Source: Rickettsia typhi (GTDB lineage Bacteria; Pseudomonadota; Gammaproteobacteria; Burkholderiales; Burkholderiaceae_C). From it: a stretch of DNA of 22,855 nucleotides. Position numbers and translations under genes: made by a program. Of this stretch, positions 7,073 to 15,804 are shown piece after piece; position 1 is the stretch's first letter, and every line of letters starts with the position of its first letter. The notes beneath the pieces were generated by a model, which worked only from the letters and a program-made list of their open reading frames with translations, did not search any database and had not been told where the DNA came from. The stretch is taken from the NCBI GenBank assembly GCA_943325485.2, contig CALPPP020000002.1, positions 1-22,855 of the forward strand, in the 5' to 3' direction.

Positions 7073-8235
7073 TGTTTCTTGTCGGGTGCTGAAGGGGCTA
7101 GCTTCACTGCATCGCCATCGGCAACACCATCGGGTGGGCTTTCAATCACGCGGTCCGAGGCTTCCAAGCCAGACGACAACTCGACCTTGTTGCCGTAATC
7201 GCGCCCTATCACCACGGCTTTAAGCACGACTTTGTTTTCTGGCGAAACAGTCGCCACCCGTAAGCCTGCTTTGGTAAAGATCAATGCACTGGGCGGCACA
7301 CTCAGTCCAGAGGATATGCCTGGCAACTCAAAGCTCACGTTGGCAAATCCGCCTGGTATCAAAGTACCGCTGGCGTTTTCCGCTGAAAGTTGCACTAGCA
7401 TACTGCCCGATCCAGTGCTGATGGCTTGCGACATGGTCTGCACTTTGGCGATGAAGGTTTTTCCGGGACTCTCAGGCACTGTGAACTTGGCGATGGCGCC
7501 TTTTTGAATTTGTGCCACATATGTTTGGGGCAAATTCACATACAAACGTAAACGTTTGATGTCGGAGACCACAAACAATTCACTGCCAGCACTCCCCCCC
7601 ACATTGATCAGCGCTCCCACATCGGTATTGCGTGCGGTGATGACGCCATCAAAAGGCGCCACGATACGGCTGAAGTTTTTCAGGGCTTCAACCCGGCTGA
7701 CATTGGCTTGGGAGGCTGCAACGATGGCTTGCTTGGCTTTGAGGTCGCCCAGTTTTTCTTCCACAGCTTGAGAGGACACAAAATTGGTGGCCAGTAAAGA
7801 CTGCCAACGCTTAGCGGTGTTCTCGGATAAAGCTGCGTTGGCTTGTGTACTGGCTAATTCAGCTTTGGCTTGCAGGATTTGTTGATCAAGGTCAGGGGTA
7901 TCGATTTCAGCCAACAGTTGACCCGCTTTGACAGGGGTGCCAATGTCTGCTTTCCAGCTTTTCAAATAGCCACTGATGCGAGCGTAAATAGGCGCTTTGG
8001 AAAAAGCTTCGATACGGCCTGGTAAATCTAGCGTAGGGGTTGTATTGGCAGGTGACGGGGAGATGACTGAAACCGTCATCACCGATTGTGTTTGAGCATT
8101 TTGCTTCAGAAGTTTTGCGTCCGTTGTGCGTGTACTGATGCCGCTGTAAACCACATAAGCGGCAACGCCAGCGCCCAGCAACAGTGCGGTCCATAACAGA
8201 CCGCGCGACACAGTGGGGGTTGACGACTCAAGCAT
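7069..8235 (-). CDS. RND efflux periplasmic adaptor (membrane fusion protein, HlyD/AcrA type)
   Basis: The product is 388 residues. A single N-terminal membrane segment (GLLWTALLLGAGVAAYVVYS, about 12-31) anchors it with the rest in the periplasm. GRIEAFSKAPIYARISGYL and GTPVKAGQLLAEIDTPDLDQQ form the first half of the lipoyl-like barrel-sandwich domain. An alpha-helical hairpin (about 115-170) and the second lipoyl half (IVAPFDGVITARNTDVGALI) follow, then beta-barrel and membrane-proximal domains. It bridges the RND permease to an outer-membrane channel. The start codon lies inside the end of the permease gene (eight-base overlap), and its own stop overlaps the VOC gene start. Confidence 0.95.
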   Translation of the reverse strand: MLESSTPTVSRGLLWTALLLGAGVAAYVVYSGISTRTTDAKLLKQNAQTQSVMTVSVISPSPANTTPTLDLPGRIEAFSKAPIYARISGYLKSWKADIGTPVKAGQLLAEIDTPDLDQQILQAKAELASTQANAALSENTAKRWQSLLATNFVSSQAVEEKLGDLKAKQAIVAASQANVSRVEALKNFSRIVAPFDGVITARNTDVGALINVGGSAGSELFVVSDIKRLRLYVNLPQTYVAQIQKGAIAKFTVPESPGKTFIAKVQTMSQAISTGSGSMLVQLSAENASGTLIPGGFANVSFELPGISSGLSVPPSALIFTKAGLRVATVSPENKVVLKAVVIGRDYGNKVELSSGLEASDRVIESPPDGVADGDAVKLAPSAPDKKQ

Positions 8236-11200
8236 GCTTTACTCCGAAAGACGAGGGGTTGGGGCGTGATTGCCCACGTTGGTTATGAACCAGACTGAAT
8301 ACCAGAGGGACGATGACCAAGGTCGCAACGGTTGCAAAGCAAAGCCCGCCAATGACCGCTCGACCCAGCGGAGCGTTTTGCTCGCCGCCTTCACCCAAGC
8401 CCAATGCCATGGGAATCATGCCAATGATCATGGCCAAAGCCGTCATCAGCACCGGCCTGAACCGAACAAAACCTGCGTCCAAAGCTGCGGCCATGGGGTC
8501 ACCCCACTCTTCTAGGCGTTCTCGGGCGAAGCTGATGACCAGCACGCTGTTGGCTGTGGCCACACCCATGCACATGATGGCGCCAGTCAGCGCCGGTACG
8601 GACACAGTTGTACGGGTGGCAAACAACATCCAAACAATGCCCGCCAGCGCGGCGGGCAGTGCGCTGATGATCACAAAGGGGTCTCGCCAAGACTGAAAAT
8701 TCACCACGATCAAGAAATAAATCAGCACCACCGCCCCCAACAAGCCCCAGAGCAAACCAGAAAAAGCTTTTTCCATGGTTTTCACCTGACCCAACAAAAC
8801 CACTTTGGTACCTTTGGGTAAATCGGTTTCAGTCTCCGCGATGACGCGGCGCACCTCTTTGGCTACCGTGCCTAAATCGGTGTCTTGCGTGGTGGCATTG
8901 ATCTGCACCATGGGTTGTATGTCGTACTGGCTCACCACAGCATTGCGGGTGGTGCGGTTAAAACTGGCAATGCCGCCCAACAGTTGTTGGTTGTTATTGG
9001 TCCCAGAAGACACTGGCAGGTTGGCCAAATCACTCAGTGAATCTAAGTTGTATTGGGGTGCTTGCATCACCACGCTGTAGGAAATGCCATTGGCGGGATT
9101 GAGCCAGTAGGTTGGTGCGACTTGGCTGCTACCAGCAAGGTTGACCACCAAGTTGTTGGTGACATCTCGGGGGGTGATGCCAAGATCTTGGGCTTGCCCG
9201 CGGTCCATATTGACATCAAAAACTGGACTTTTCGCTGATTGCTGTATGCGCGCATCCGCAACGCCAGGAATGCCACGAATTTCCTTTAACAATTTATTGG
9301 CGTACTCAAAATTACCTGCCAAATTGGCACCTCTGATTTGAATGTCAATCGGCGCTGGGGCGCCAAAATTCAAAATCTGGCTCACGATGTCTGCAGGTGG
9401 AAAAGAAAAAACAGTGTCTGGAAATTCCGTCGGCAAGATTTTGCGCAATTCTCGAACATAGTCTGCCGTTGGTTGATGGCCTTTGCGTAAAGCAATTTGA
9501 ATATCGCCATCTTGGGTGCCAATCACCCCCGTGTTGTTGTAGATGAGGTTAATCCAACTGGGTGGCAAACCAATGTTGTCGACCAAGGTTGTGATTTCTT
9601 CGGGGGGAATGACCTTCAGAATAGATTTTTCTATAGCCGCAAACCGTGCGGCAGTCTCTTCTACCCGCGTTCCAATGGGCACGCGAGCGTGGATCAAAAT
9701 CTGTCCACCATCGACGTCAGGGAAAAAGTTGCTCCCTAAATACGGTACCAGTGCAAAGGAAGCCAAGATAAAACTCATGAACACCGTGATGACTTTGATT
9801 CGGTTGAGCATGGCCAGATGCAAGACGCTGCGGTAACCAGCCCGAAACTTTTCAAAGCCCGATTCAAAACCGCGTTGTAACTGGACCAAAGGGTTGCGAC
9901 TGGCGGGCAAGCTTTGGTTGTTGCCATGCATATCGGTATGCGCTGCATGCGGTTTGAGCAAATAGTTGGCCATGGTGGGCACCAATGACCTGGACAAAAA
10001 GAAAGAAAACGCCATGGCAAGCATCACGGCTTCAGCCATAGGCACAAACAGGAATCGCGCTACACCGTCTAAAAAGAACATTGGGACAAACACAATACAA
10101 ATACATAAAAGGGAGATAAAGGCTGGTGTGACGATTTGTGCCGCACCGTCCAAGATGGCGGCCTCTACATCTTTACCTTGCTCAAGGTGCCAGTTGATGT
10201 TTTCAATCGTCACTGTGGCATCGTCCACCAAAATACCGACAGCCAGTGCCAAACCGCCCAAGGTCATGATGTTGAGCGTTTCACCAAGAGCGGCCAAGCC
10301 CATGATGGCGCCCATGATGGACAAAGGGATAGAGACGGCAATGATGATGGTCGAGCGCCAACTGCCAAGAAAAAGAAAAATCATCACGCTGGTCAAGGCC
10401 GCTGCAATCGCACCTTCCATGGCAACACCGCTGATCGCCGAGCGCACAAAAATCGATTGATCGTTCAGGGGTTTAACTTCCAAAGTCGGCGGCAATGAGG
10501 CCTTCATGGTTTGGAGTTTTTCGCGCACCCCATCGACAATCGCCAAGGTGGAGGTTGTGCCGTTTTTGAGGACGGACATCAATACAGAGCGATTGCCATC
10601 GACATGAACAATATTGGTTTGTGGTGCATTGCCATCATGCACATTGGCTACGTCCCGCAGGTAAATCATGGCGCCATTGACTGACTTGACGGGGATATTG
10701 GCCAAGTCTTTGATCTCAGTGGCAGCATTGTTGAGGTTGATGGTGTACTCCAAGCTGCCAATCTTTTGGGTGCCGACAGGCGTGACGATATTTTGAGCTG
10801 CCAAGGCAGTGGCCACGTCTTGTGCACTCAAGCTCCGAGCTTGCAGTTCAGGCAATTTCAAATCCACTTGAACAAGACGCGACTTTCCACCATAGGGAAA
10901 GGGAATGGCTGCGCCAGCGACAGTCACCAAGGGTGTGCGCACTTGTGTGAGTCCGAGGTCAGCCAAATTTTGTTCAGACAAGCCCTTGCCTGATAACGCC
11001 AATTGCAAAATCGGAACAGTAGAGGCGTTGTAATTCACGATCAAGGGCGGCAAGGTGCCGGGTGGCATTTGACGGATCATCACCTGAGAGATAGCAGTCA
11101 CCTGTGCATTAGCGACAGCGATATTGACGCCAGGGTGAAAGAAAATTTTGACGATGCCCACACCGGCGTAAGAATTGGCCTCGATATGCTCAATGTCATT

Positions 11201-11431
11201 CACTGTGGTCGTCAGCACCCGTTGGTACAAGGTGGTGATACGACCTGCCATTTGATCTGGCGGTAAACCGGTATAGGCCCACGCCACCGCAATCACAGGG
11301 ATGCGAATTTCAGGAAAGATATCTGTCGGTGTTCGCATCGCAGCCAAGGGGCCGAGCACCAACATCAATAGCGCCATCACCACAAATGTATAAGGCCTTT
11401 TAAGGGCTATGCCCACCACATCTACCAGCAT
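8228..11431 (-). CDS. RND-family efflux permease (HAE-like inner membrane pump)
   Basis: The product is 1067 residues, the usual RND length, with a duplicated layout. There is one N-terminal helix (13-29), a large periplasmic loop (about 35-335), six helices, a cytoplasmic break near 500-540, then the same pattern again. The proton-relay pair D403-D404 is present in LAVGILVDDATVTIEN. In the second half the segment GVATANSVLVISFARE (956-971) carries Ala960 where AcrB has Lys940, so proton coupling must use other residues. The N-terminus RTPTDIFPEIRIPVI matches HAE pumps rather than heavy-metal ones. An AGGGA nine bases before the ATG supports the start. Drugs, solvents or other hydrophobic compounds are likely substrates. 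No outer-membrane factor gene is present in the window. Confidence 0.95.
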   Translation of the reverse strand: MLVDVVGIALKRPYTFVVMALLMLVLGPLAAMRTPTDIFPEIRIPVIAVAWAYTGLPPDQMAGRITTLYQRVLTTTVNDIEHIEANSYAGVGIVKIFFHPGVNIAVANAQVTAISQVMIRQMPPGTLPPLIVNYNASTVPILQLALSGKGLSEQNLADLGLTQVRTPLVTVAGAAIPFPYGGKSRLVQVDLKLPELQARSLSAQDVATALAAQNIVTPVGTQKIGSLEYTINLNNAATEIKDLANIPVKSVNGAMIYLRDVANVHDGNAPQTNIVHVDGNRSVLMSVLKNGTTSTLAIVDGVREKLQTMKASLPPTLEVKPLNDQSIFVRSAISGVAMEGAIAAALTSVMIFLFLGSWRSTIIIAVSIPLSIMGAIMGLAALGETLNIMTLGGLALAVGILVDDATVTIENINWHLEQGKDVEAAILDGAAQIVTPAFISLLCICIVFVPMFFLDGVARFLFVPMAEAVMLAMAFSFFLSRSLVPTMANYLLKPHAAHTDMHGNNQSLPASRNPLVQLQRGFESGFEKFRAGYRSVLHLAMLNRIKVITVFMSFILASFALVPYLGSNFFPDVDGGQILIHARVPIGTRVEETAARFAAIEKSILKVIPPEEITTLVDNIGLPPSWINLIYNNTGVIGTQDGDIQIALRKGHQPTADYVRELRKILPTEFPDTVFSFPPADIVSQILNFGAPAPIDIQIRGANLAGNFEYANKLLKEIRGIPGVADARIQQSAKSPVFDVNMDRGQAQDLGITPRDVTNNLVVNLAGSSQVAPTYWLNPANGISYSVVMQAPQYNLDSLSDLANLPVSSGTNNNQQLLGGIASFNRTTRNAVVSQYDIQPMVQINATTQDTDLGTVAKEVRRVIAETETDLPKGTKVVLLGQVKTMEKAFSGLLWGLLGAVVLIYFLIVVNFQSWRDPFVIISALPAALAGIVWMLFATRTTVSVPALTGAIMCMGVATANSVLVISFARERLEEWGDPMAAALDAGFVRFRPVLMTALAMIIGMIPMALGLGEGGEQNAPLGRAVIGGLCFATVATLVIVPLVFSLVHNQRGQSRPNPSSFGVKHA

Positions 11432-11493
11432 ACTTCGAGGTCCCTTAGTTCAATCAAATATCAGCGCAAAACACAAAGTTTTTGGCATCAGCA

Positions 11494-12057
11494 TTAAACG
11501 ACAGTCTGTAAATAGCTCAAGACCCAGGCCGCATCGGCGTCGCTTGGGAACACTGGGTAATGTACTTGCTGAATCACACCTTCATTCACCACCAAGGTGA
11601 GTCTTTTGATCAATGTCTTTTGCTCGGCAACAAAGGTGGGCAATTGCAATGCTTTTTGGAATTGCAGTTGAGCGTCGCTGAGCACAGGAAAAGGCAACTG
11701 CAAGCGTTCAGCTAATTCTTGCTGGTAGGGCGTGGATTGCGTACTAAGGCCAAAGACTTGCACGCCTAAAGCTTTGAGCGCGGGGTGCGCTTGTTTGTAT
11801 GCATTGGATTGAGGAGTGCATCCCCTTGCGCCTGGAATTTGGTCCCATCCAGGCGGCAAGGGCACGCCTGGAACACCTGTCATGGGGTAGCAGTAAATCA
11901 CAACCCAGCCCTTTAAATGACCGACATCGACTTGCCCACCATGCGTCCCCATCAGAGTTACAGACGGCAGTGACATGCCCTTCAAATGTTGAGCAGCACC
12001 ATCGTCTTGCGGAACTGGAAGGTTATCGGGGGTGTTGTTGTAATTGGACATGGTCAT
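11494..12057 (-). CDS. Peroxiredoxin-like thioredoxin-fold protein (AhpC/TSA, PrxQ-related)
   Basis: The product is 187 residues, predicted cytoplasmic. After the strand GWVVIYCYPMTGVPGVPLPP comes IPGARGCTPQ with the peroxidatic-type Cys80 and the T-P-x active-site context, then a helix, FGLSTQS and FPVLSDAQLQFQKAL, all typical of thioredoxin-fold peroxiredoxins. It should reduce peroxides with electrons from thioredoxin or a similar donor. The second Cys that PrxQ/BCP proteins carry five residues after the first is Asn here, so it would act as a 1-Cys enzyme or use Cys56. The start could also be ATG 12051; no strong ribosome binding site is visible. It sits between two operons with 62-base gaps on each side, so it may belong to either. 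Confidence 0.88.
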   Translation of the reverse strand: MTMSNYNNTPDNLPVPQDDGAAQHLKGMSLPSVTLMGTHGGQVDVGHLKGWVVIYCYPMTGVPGVPLPPGWDQIPGARGCTPQSNAYKQAHPALKALGVQVFGLSTQSTPYQQELAERLQLPFPVLSDAQLQFQKALQLPTFVAEQKTLIKRLTLVVNEGVIQQVHYPVFPSDADAAWVLSYLQTVV

Positions 12058-12119
12058 GCTTCAGGAGGCAACAACCCTATTTTCGCTGAGCTTTGCCCAA
12101 ACTATTTGGCACATAGGTG

Positions 12120-13604
12120 TCAGCTAGGTATTAGTACCAATGACCCAGTGCTTTGACGGGACTCAAGCCTTGTATGCGCTTGCGCCGCTTCTTTCAAAGC
12201 AAATTGTTCTGTTTTTACTGGCAGCAAAACACCCTCACGCAAGACTTGCCACACCCGCTCAGCTCTTTCGTTAAGCAAAGCATGGTTGGCAACATAGGCA
12301 AATGCTACAGGTCGGGAAAAACTGAGCGATTTGTTCACTAGCCAATCAGGAGATATCGGTTGCAGAGGACCGCTGGCTTGGCCCAAACTGATCCAATGGC
12401 CACAAGGTGCAAGAGAAGCAAAATTTTCTTCTCTGGCGGCATCTCCTAGACCATCAATGATGACGTCAGCTCCCTGAGAAATGCTATGAACTGCGGCGCT
12501 GAAGGTGTAATCTGAGGTCACGATGACATGCTGGCAACCATGGTCACGTGCAATACGTGCTTTGGCCTCGGAACTGACGGTGCCCATGACCAATGCACCC
12601 ATGCTTCGTGCCCATGCGCACACCAAAGTACCTACGCCACCTGCTGCTGCATGGACCAAAAGTCGAGTTCCCGCTTTGACTCGGCCGAGGTCATGCAACA
12701 AATAATCTGCTGTGATGCCTTTGAGTAAGCTTGCTGCTGCAGTCACGTCATCAATACCGCTACCCAAACGCACTGTCCAAGCCACAGGCACATTGCGAAC
12801 CGAGGTGTAAGAGCCAGGGGAAGGTCCCATATAAGCCACTCTGTCTCCGGGCAAAAGACTGGTCACATTAGGACCTACATCAATCACCTCACCGGCTGCC
12901 TCCATCCCAGGAGTGGCCGGCAAGGGAAGGAGTTCTGGCATCCAACCTTTGCGTAAATAAACATCAAGGTAATTCACGCCAATCGCGGTTTGCCTAATAC
13001 GAACTTCACCCATACCAGGGGGTGACACCTCTGTGGTTTCAGCTCGCAATTGAGCTGCATCGCCATATTCACGTACTTTGATAGTTTGAGCGGCAATGGG
13101 TGAAGCTTGAAGAGCAGGCTTGAAGGCAGTCGTACGGGCTGCGCTGCGTACAGAGCTACTTCCCAGTTGCAGATACCTTTTAAGGTTGACGAATCCAGCT
13201 TCATATACCCCGTGAGCCACCATGTCGCGCAGCTCTGCTTCCATGCCAGGCGGGGTCGCAAAAGAAGAAGCCCAGTGCCAAAAAGTACGTTGACCGTCTG
13301 TCACTGGTTTTAAAGTGATGGTGGCAACATAGCGTTGCAATGGAACAGTCGCCTCGACAATGGTGTAGGTGCTGATGTAGTCTTTGTCTGACAAGCTAAG
13401 CAGCATCTCGCGAATATGGCTGCCATCTTGTAAAGTGAAGTTACGCACACACCCTATGCGGTCACTCGGTTTACCGTCCTCAATGTCACTGCTATCGACG
13501 ACTTCATGCCATTGGTCATGGCTGTTGAAGTCACGCAAAATGGCCCAAACGCGTTCAATAGGCGCATCGAGGACAGTAGAGCGAACAACTTTTTGCAAAG
13601 CCAT
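12120..13604 (-). CDS. Fusion protein: SRPBCC (START-like) domain + zinc-less quinone oxidoreductase (MDR) domain
   Basis: The product is 494 residues. Residues 1-146 form an SRPBCC/polyketide-cyclase-like domain (DAPIERVWAILRDF, SDRIGCVRNFTLQDG, YVATITLKPVTDG). A linker follows, and 173-494 form a medium-chain reductase of the quinone oxidoreductase (QOR/Qor2) group. Its markers are GVNYLDVYLRKGW, LPATPGMEAAGEV, the NADPH-binding VHAAAGGVGTLV (317-328), and GADVIIDGLGDAAREENF. Zinc-binding residues of classic alcohol dehydrogenases are absent, as in QOR. The SRPBCC part would bind a hydrophobic ligand and the reductase would use NADPH on a quinone or enone, but the natural substrate is unknown. 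The start overlaps the stop of the stand-alone SRPBCC gene by one base (TAATG), and the two SRPBCC domains are clearly paralogous. Confidence 0.9.
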   Translation of the reverse strand: MALQKVVRSTVLDAPIERVWAILRDFNSHDQWHEVVDSSDIEDGKPSDRIGCVRNFTLQDGSHIREMLLSLSDKDYISTYTIVEATVPLQRYVATITLKPVTDGQRTFWHWASSFATPPGMEAELRDMVAHGVYEAGFVNLKRYLQLGSSSVRSAARTTAFKPALQASPIAAQTIKVREYGDAAQLRAETTEVSPPGMGEVRIRQTAIGVNYLDVYLRKGWMPELLPLPATPGMEAAGEVIDVGPNVTSLLPGDRVAYMGPSPGSYTSVRNVPVAWTVRLGSGIDDVTAAASLLKGITADYLLHDLGRVKAGTRLLVHAAAGGVGTLVCAWARSMGALVMGTVSSEAKARIARDHGCQHVIVTSDYTFSAAVHSISQGADVIIDGLGDAAREENFASLAPCGHWISLGQASGPLQPISPDWLVNKSLSFSRPVAFAYVANHALLNERAERVWQVLREGVLLPVKTEQFALKEAAQAHTRLESRQSTGSLVLIPS

Positions 13605-14047
13605 TAGCGACGCGAAGAGAAGTGGCGTTTCAAAGCATCAAACCCAACTTGAAAAACACCTTGCCCAATAGCGTTAGACAACTCAGCTTCGCGCTGCGGC
13701 GGGCAGTCAAACTCAGCACTCCACTCGGCGAAACAGCGACCTCCGTCGGTGATGGGGGTCAACTTTAGAGTGGCGACATAGTTGTCGACACCCATGGGGC
13801 TTTCCAAGATACTGTAGGTGCAAGTGAAGTCGTAGTCAGACAAAGCCAACAAGCGTTCGCGGATCAGCCCACCATCGCGCAGGTGAAAGTAACGAATGCA
13901 ACCTACTCGGTCTGAGGCTTGGTTGTTTTCAATGCGGCTGTCAGCAATCGCAGGGTGCCATTGAGGCAAAGCATTGAAATCCCGAACTTTGGCCCAGACA
14001 GCATCAGCACTCGCATCAATCACGCTAGAGGTGTAGACCTGAATCAA
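13604..14047 (-). CDS. Stand-alone SRPBCC (polyketide cyclase / START-like) protein
   Basis: The product is 147 residues, a single SRPBCC domain with DASADAVWAKVRDFNALPQWH at the start, SDRVGCIRYFHLRDG and LIRERLLALSD in the middle, and a long C-terminal helix ending in FDALKRHF. It closely matches the N-terminal half of the next gene's product over the full length. The start is a TTG, chosen because AAGGAG lies seven bases upstream across the flotillin stop and no in-frame ATG fits. The domain forms a deep hydrophobic pocket for lipids, polyketides or aromatic compounds. It probably acts with the downstream SRPBCC-reductase, as a dimer partner or a ligand carrier (inference). Confidence 0.88.
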   Translation of the reverse strand: MIQVYTSSVIDASADAVWAKVRDFNALPQWHPAIADSRIENNQASDRVGCIRYFHLRDGGLIRERLLALSDYDFTCTYSILESPMGVDNYVATLKLTPITDGGRCFAEWSAEFDCPPQREAELSNAIGQGVFQVGFDALKRHFSSRR

Positions 14048-14051
14048 AGCA

Positions 14052-15752
14052 CTACTCCTTGAGCGCGGGTGGTGTGACAGGATCGCTCATGCCTGCATTG
14101 GCACCAGATACGCCTGAAACTAACCGCTGGATGTCGCCGCCTTCAAGACCAATTTCTTTCAGTAGCTGGTCAACAATAGGCGCCTGTGCCCTGAAACGCA
14201 AAGCTGAATTCACAATGCCATCGGCAAAACCTGTTTGGCCACCATGGTCTCCTCCACCATGACCACCGCCAGCTAAGCCGTCAACATGCATGATTTTGAT
14301 ACCCTCAATACGCTCCATGGGGCGTACCGATTCCCGAATAATGGCCTCAGCCTTCTCAACCAGGCGCATACGCAAAGCAGAAGCACGGGCTTCGGGAGTC
14401 AAGGTGTTGTGCGCTTTGTTCATCAGCATCAGCGACTCCGCTTCAACTTCTGCACGAATACGTTGAGCCATGGCTCGAATTTTTTCTGCATCTGCATCGG
14501 CTTCAGCATTGGCACGAATAGCAGCCCCTCTGCTGGCGCTGGCGTTTTCTTCCGCCTGAGCAGTTTGAACAATGCGCATGGTCTCCCGCTCAATATCTTG
14601 CTGGGTGGCAATCAGCTCAATTTCTTTTTGGCGATTGGCTACCTCAACCTCGCGTGCAGTGAAAACACGTTCCTCAGCGCTGACAGCCAAAGCCCGTGCT
14701 TCATCAGCCTTGGCTAAGGCCTCGCTGTGTTGCTTGCTTTCTACGGCAACAGCAATCGCACGTTGTTGCTCTGCCAACTCTAAGGCCTTGCGACGTTCGA
14801 TCTCAATGGCTTGCAAGGTTTGCTCTTTTTGAATCCGTTCTCTTTCAATAGTTTCTTCAGAATGGATACGTGCACTCTCAATGGATTGACGGGCAATGAT
14901 TTGAGCACTTTCTGCTTCGCGGTCACGCTCAACCCGTTCGGTGGTTAATTCAGAACGCTGACGAGCTCTGGCAAATTCAACCTCTCTGTTTTGCTGCAAA
15001 CGAGCCAGCTCAGATTCGCGGTCAATACCCAGAGACAATTTTTCTGCTTCAAGGTTCTTATTGCGAATCGCAATCAAGGTATCTTGTTCTACGTCGTTGC
15101 GTTGTTTTTTGCGATGCTCAATTTGCTCTGTCAGTCGGGTCAAACCCTCAGCGTCAAAAGCATTGCTGGGATTGAAATACTCCATACTGGTTTGATCAAG
15201 TTGCGTTAAAGAAGCGGCCTCAAGCTCTAAACCATTTTTAGTCAAATCTTCCGCTACTGCTTCACGTACACGACGCACATAAGCACCGCGCTTTTCGTGC
15301 AGTTCTTCCATGGTCATATCTGCAGCAGCAGTTCGCAGGGCATCGACAAATTTACCCTCAATCAATTCTTTCAGGCGTTCTGGTTCCAAAGTCCGTTGTC
15401 CCAGCGTTTGAGCAGCCGCTGCAACGGATTCTGGTTTGGCAGCCACTCGAACATAAAACTCAGCGATCACATCCACACGCATTCGGTCTTTGGTGATCAA
15501 AGACTTGTCCCGCCCTCGAATGACCTCAAGACGCAGGGTATTCATATTGACAGGAATCACATCGTGCAAGATGGGGAGTACAAATGCACCACCATCCACC
15601 ACCACTTTTTCTCCACCTAAGCCAGTACGCACAAATGCGCGCTCTTTGCTGCTGCGTAAATAAAGCCAATGCAGCAACCAAACCGCAATAGCAACGACAA
15701 TAGCTAAAACGATGAGGCCGAGTAAAAACTCACCAAATTGAGAGCCCGTCAT
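14052..15752 (-). CDS. Flotillin-family protein (SPFH/band 7 membrane scaffold)
   Basis: The product is 566 residues. A membrane segment (about 9-31, LLGLIVLAIVVAIAVWLLHW) is followed by the SPFH domain (about 35-210), with FVRTGLGGEKVVVDGGAFVLP and LTKNGLELEAASLTQLD. About 230 residues of Glu/Arg/Gln/Ala-rich coiled coil (about 210-440) come next, then a flotillin C-terminal region with a Gly/His-rich loop (GGGHGGGDHGG). Flotillins form oligomers on the inner membrane and organise proteins or lipids in microdomains. An in-frame TTG at 15782 gives ten extra residues, but the ATG at 15752 has GGAG eight bases upstream and a better fit. No NfeD-type partner gene is adjacent, which is unusual. 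It sits inside the Liv/Tm-1 gene row, four bases ahead of the SRPBCC gene. Confidence 0.92.
   Translation of the reverse strand: MTGSQFGEFLLGLIVLAIVVAIAVWLLHWLYLRSSKERAFVRTGLGGEKVVVDGGAFVLPILHDVIPVNMNTLRLEVIRGRDKSLITKDRMRVDVIAEFYVRVAAKPESVAAAAQTLGQRTLEPERLKELIEGKFVDALRTAAADMTMEELHEKRGAYVRRVREAVAEDLTKNGLELEAASLTQLDQTSMEYFNPSNAFDAEGLTRLTEQIEHRKKQRNDVEQDTLIAIRNKNLEAEKLSLGIDRESELARLQQNREVEFARARQRSELTTERVERDREAESAQIIARQSIESARIHSEETIERERIQKEQTLQAIEIERRKALELAEQQRAIAVAVESKQHSEALAKADEARALAVSAEERVFTAREVEVANRQKEIELIATQQDIERETMRIVQTAQAEENASASRGAAIRANAEADADAEKIRAMAQRIRAEVEAESLMLMNKAHNTLTPEARASALRMRLVEKAEAIIRESVRPMERIEGIKIMHVDGLAGGGHGGGDHGGQTGFADGIVNSALRFRAQAPIVDQLLKEIGLEGGDIQRLVSGVSGANAGMSDPVTPPALKE
14055..14060 (-). 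promoter_or_regulatory. Strong ribosome binding site for the TTG start of the SRPBCC gene
   Basis: AAGGAG on the minus strand, formed by the last flotillin codons before its TAG, lies seven bases before the TTG at 14047. It decides the unusual start and implies translational coupling. Confidence 0.75.
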
Positions 15753-15804
15753 GGTCAATTCTCCAGCATAAAAAACAAACAACAGTCAACACAAAAAACC
15801 AGTC

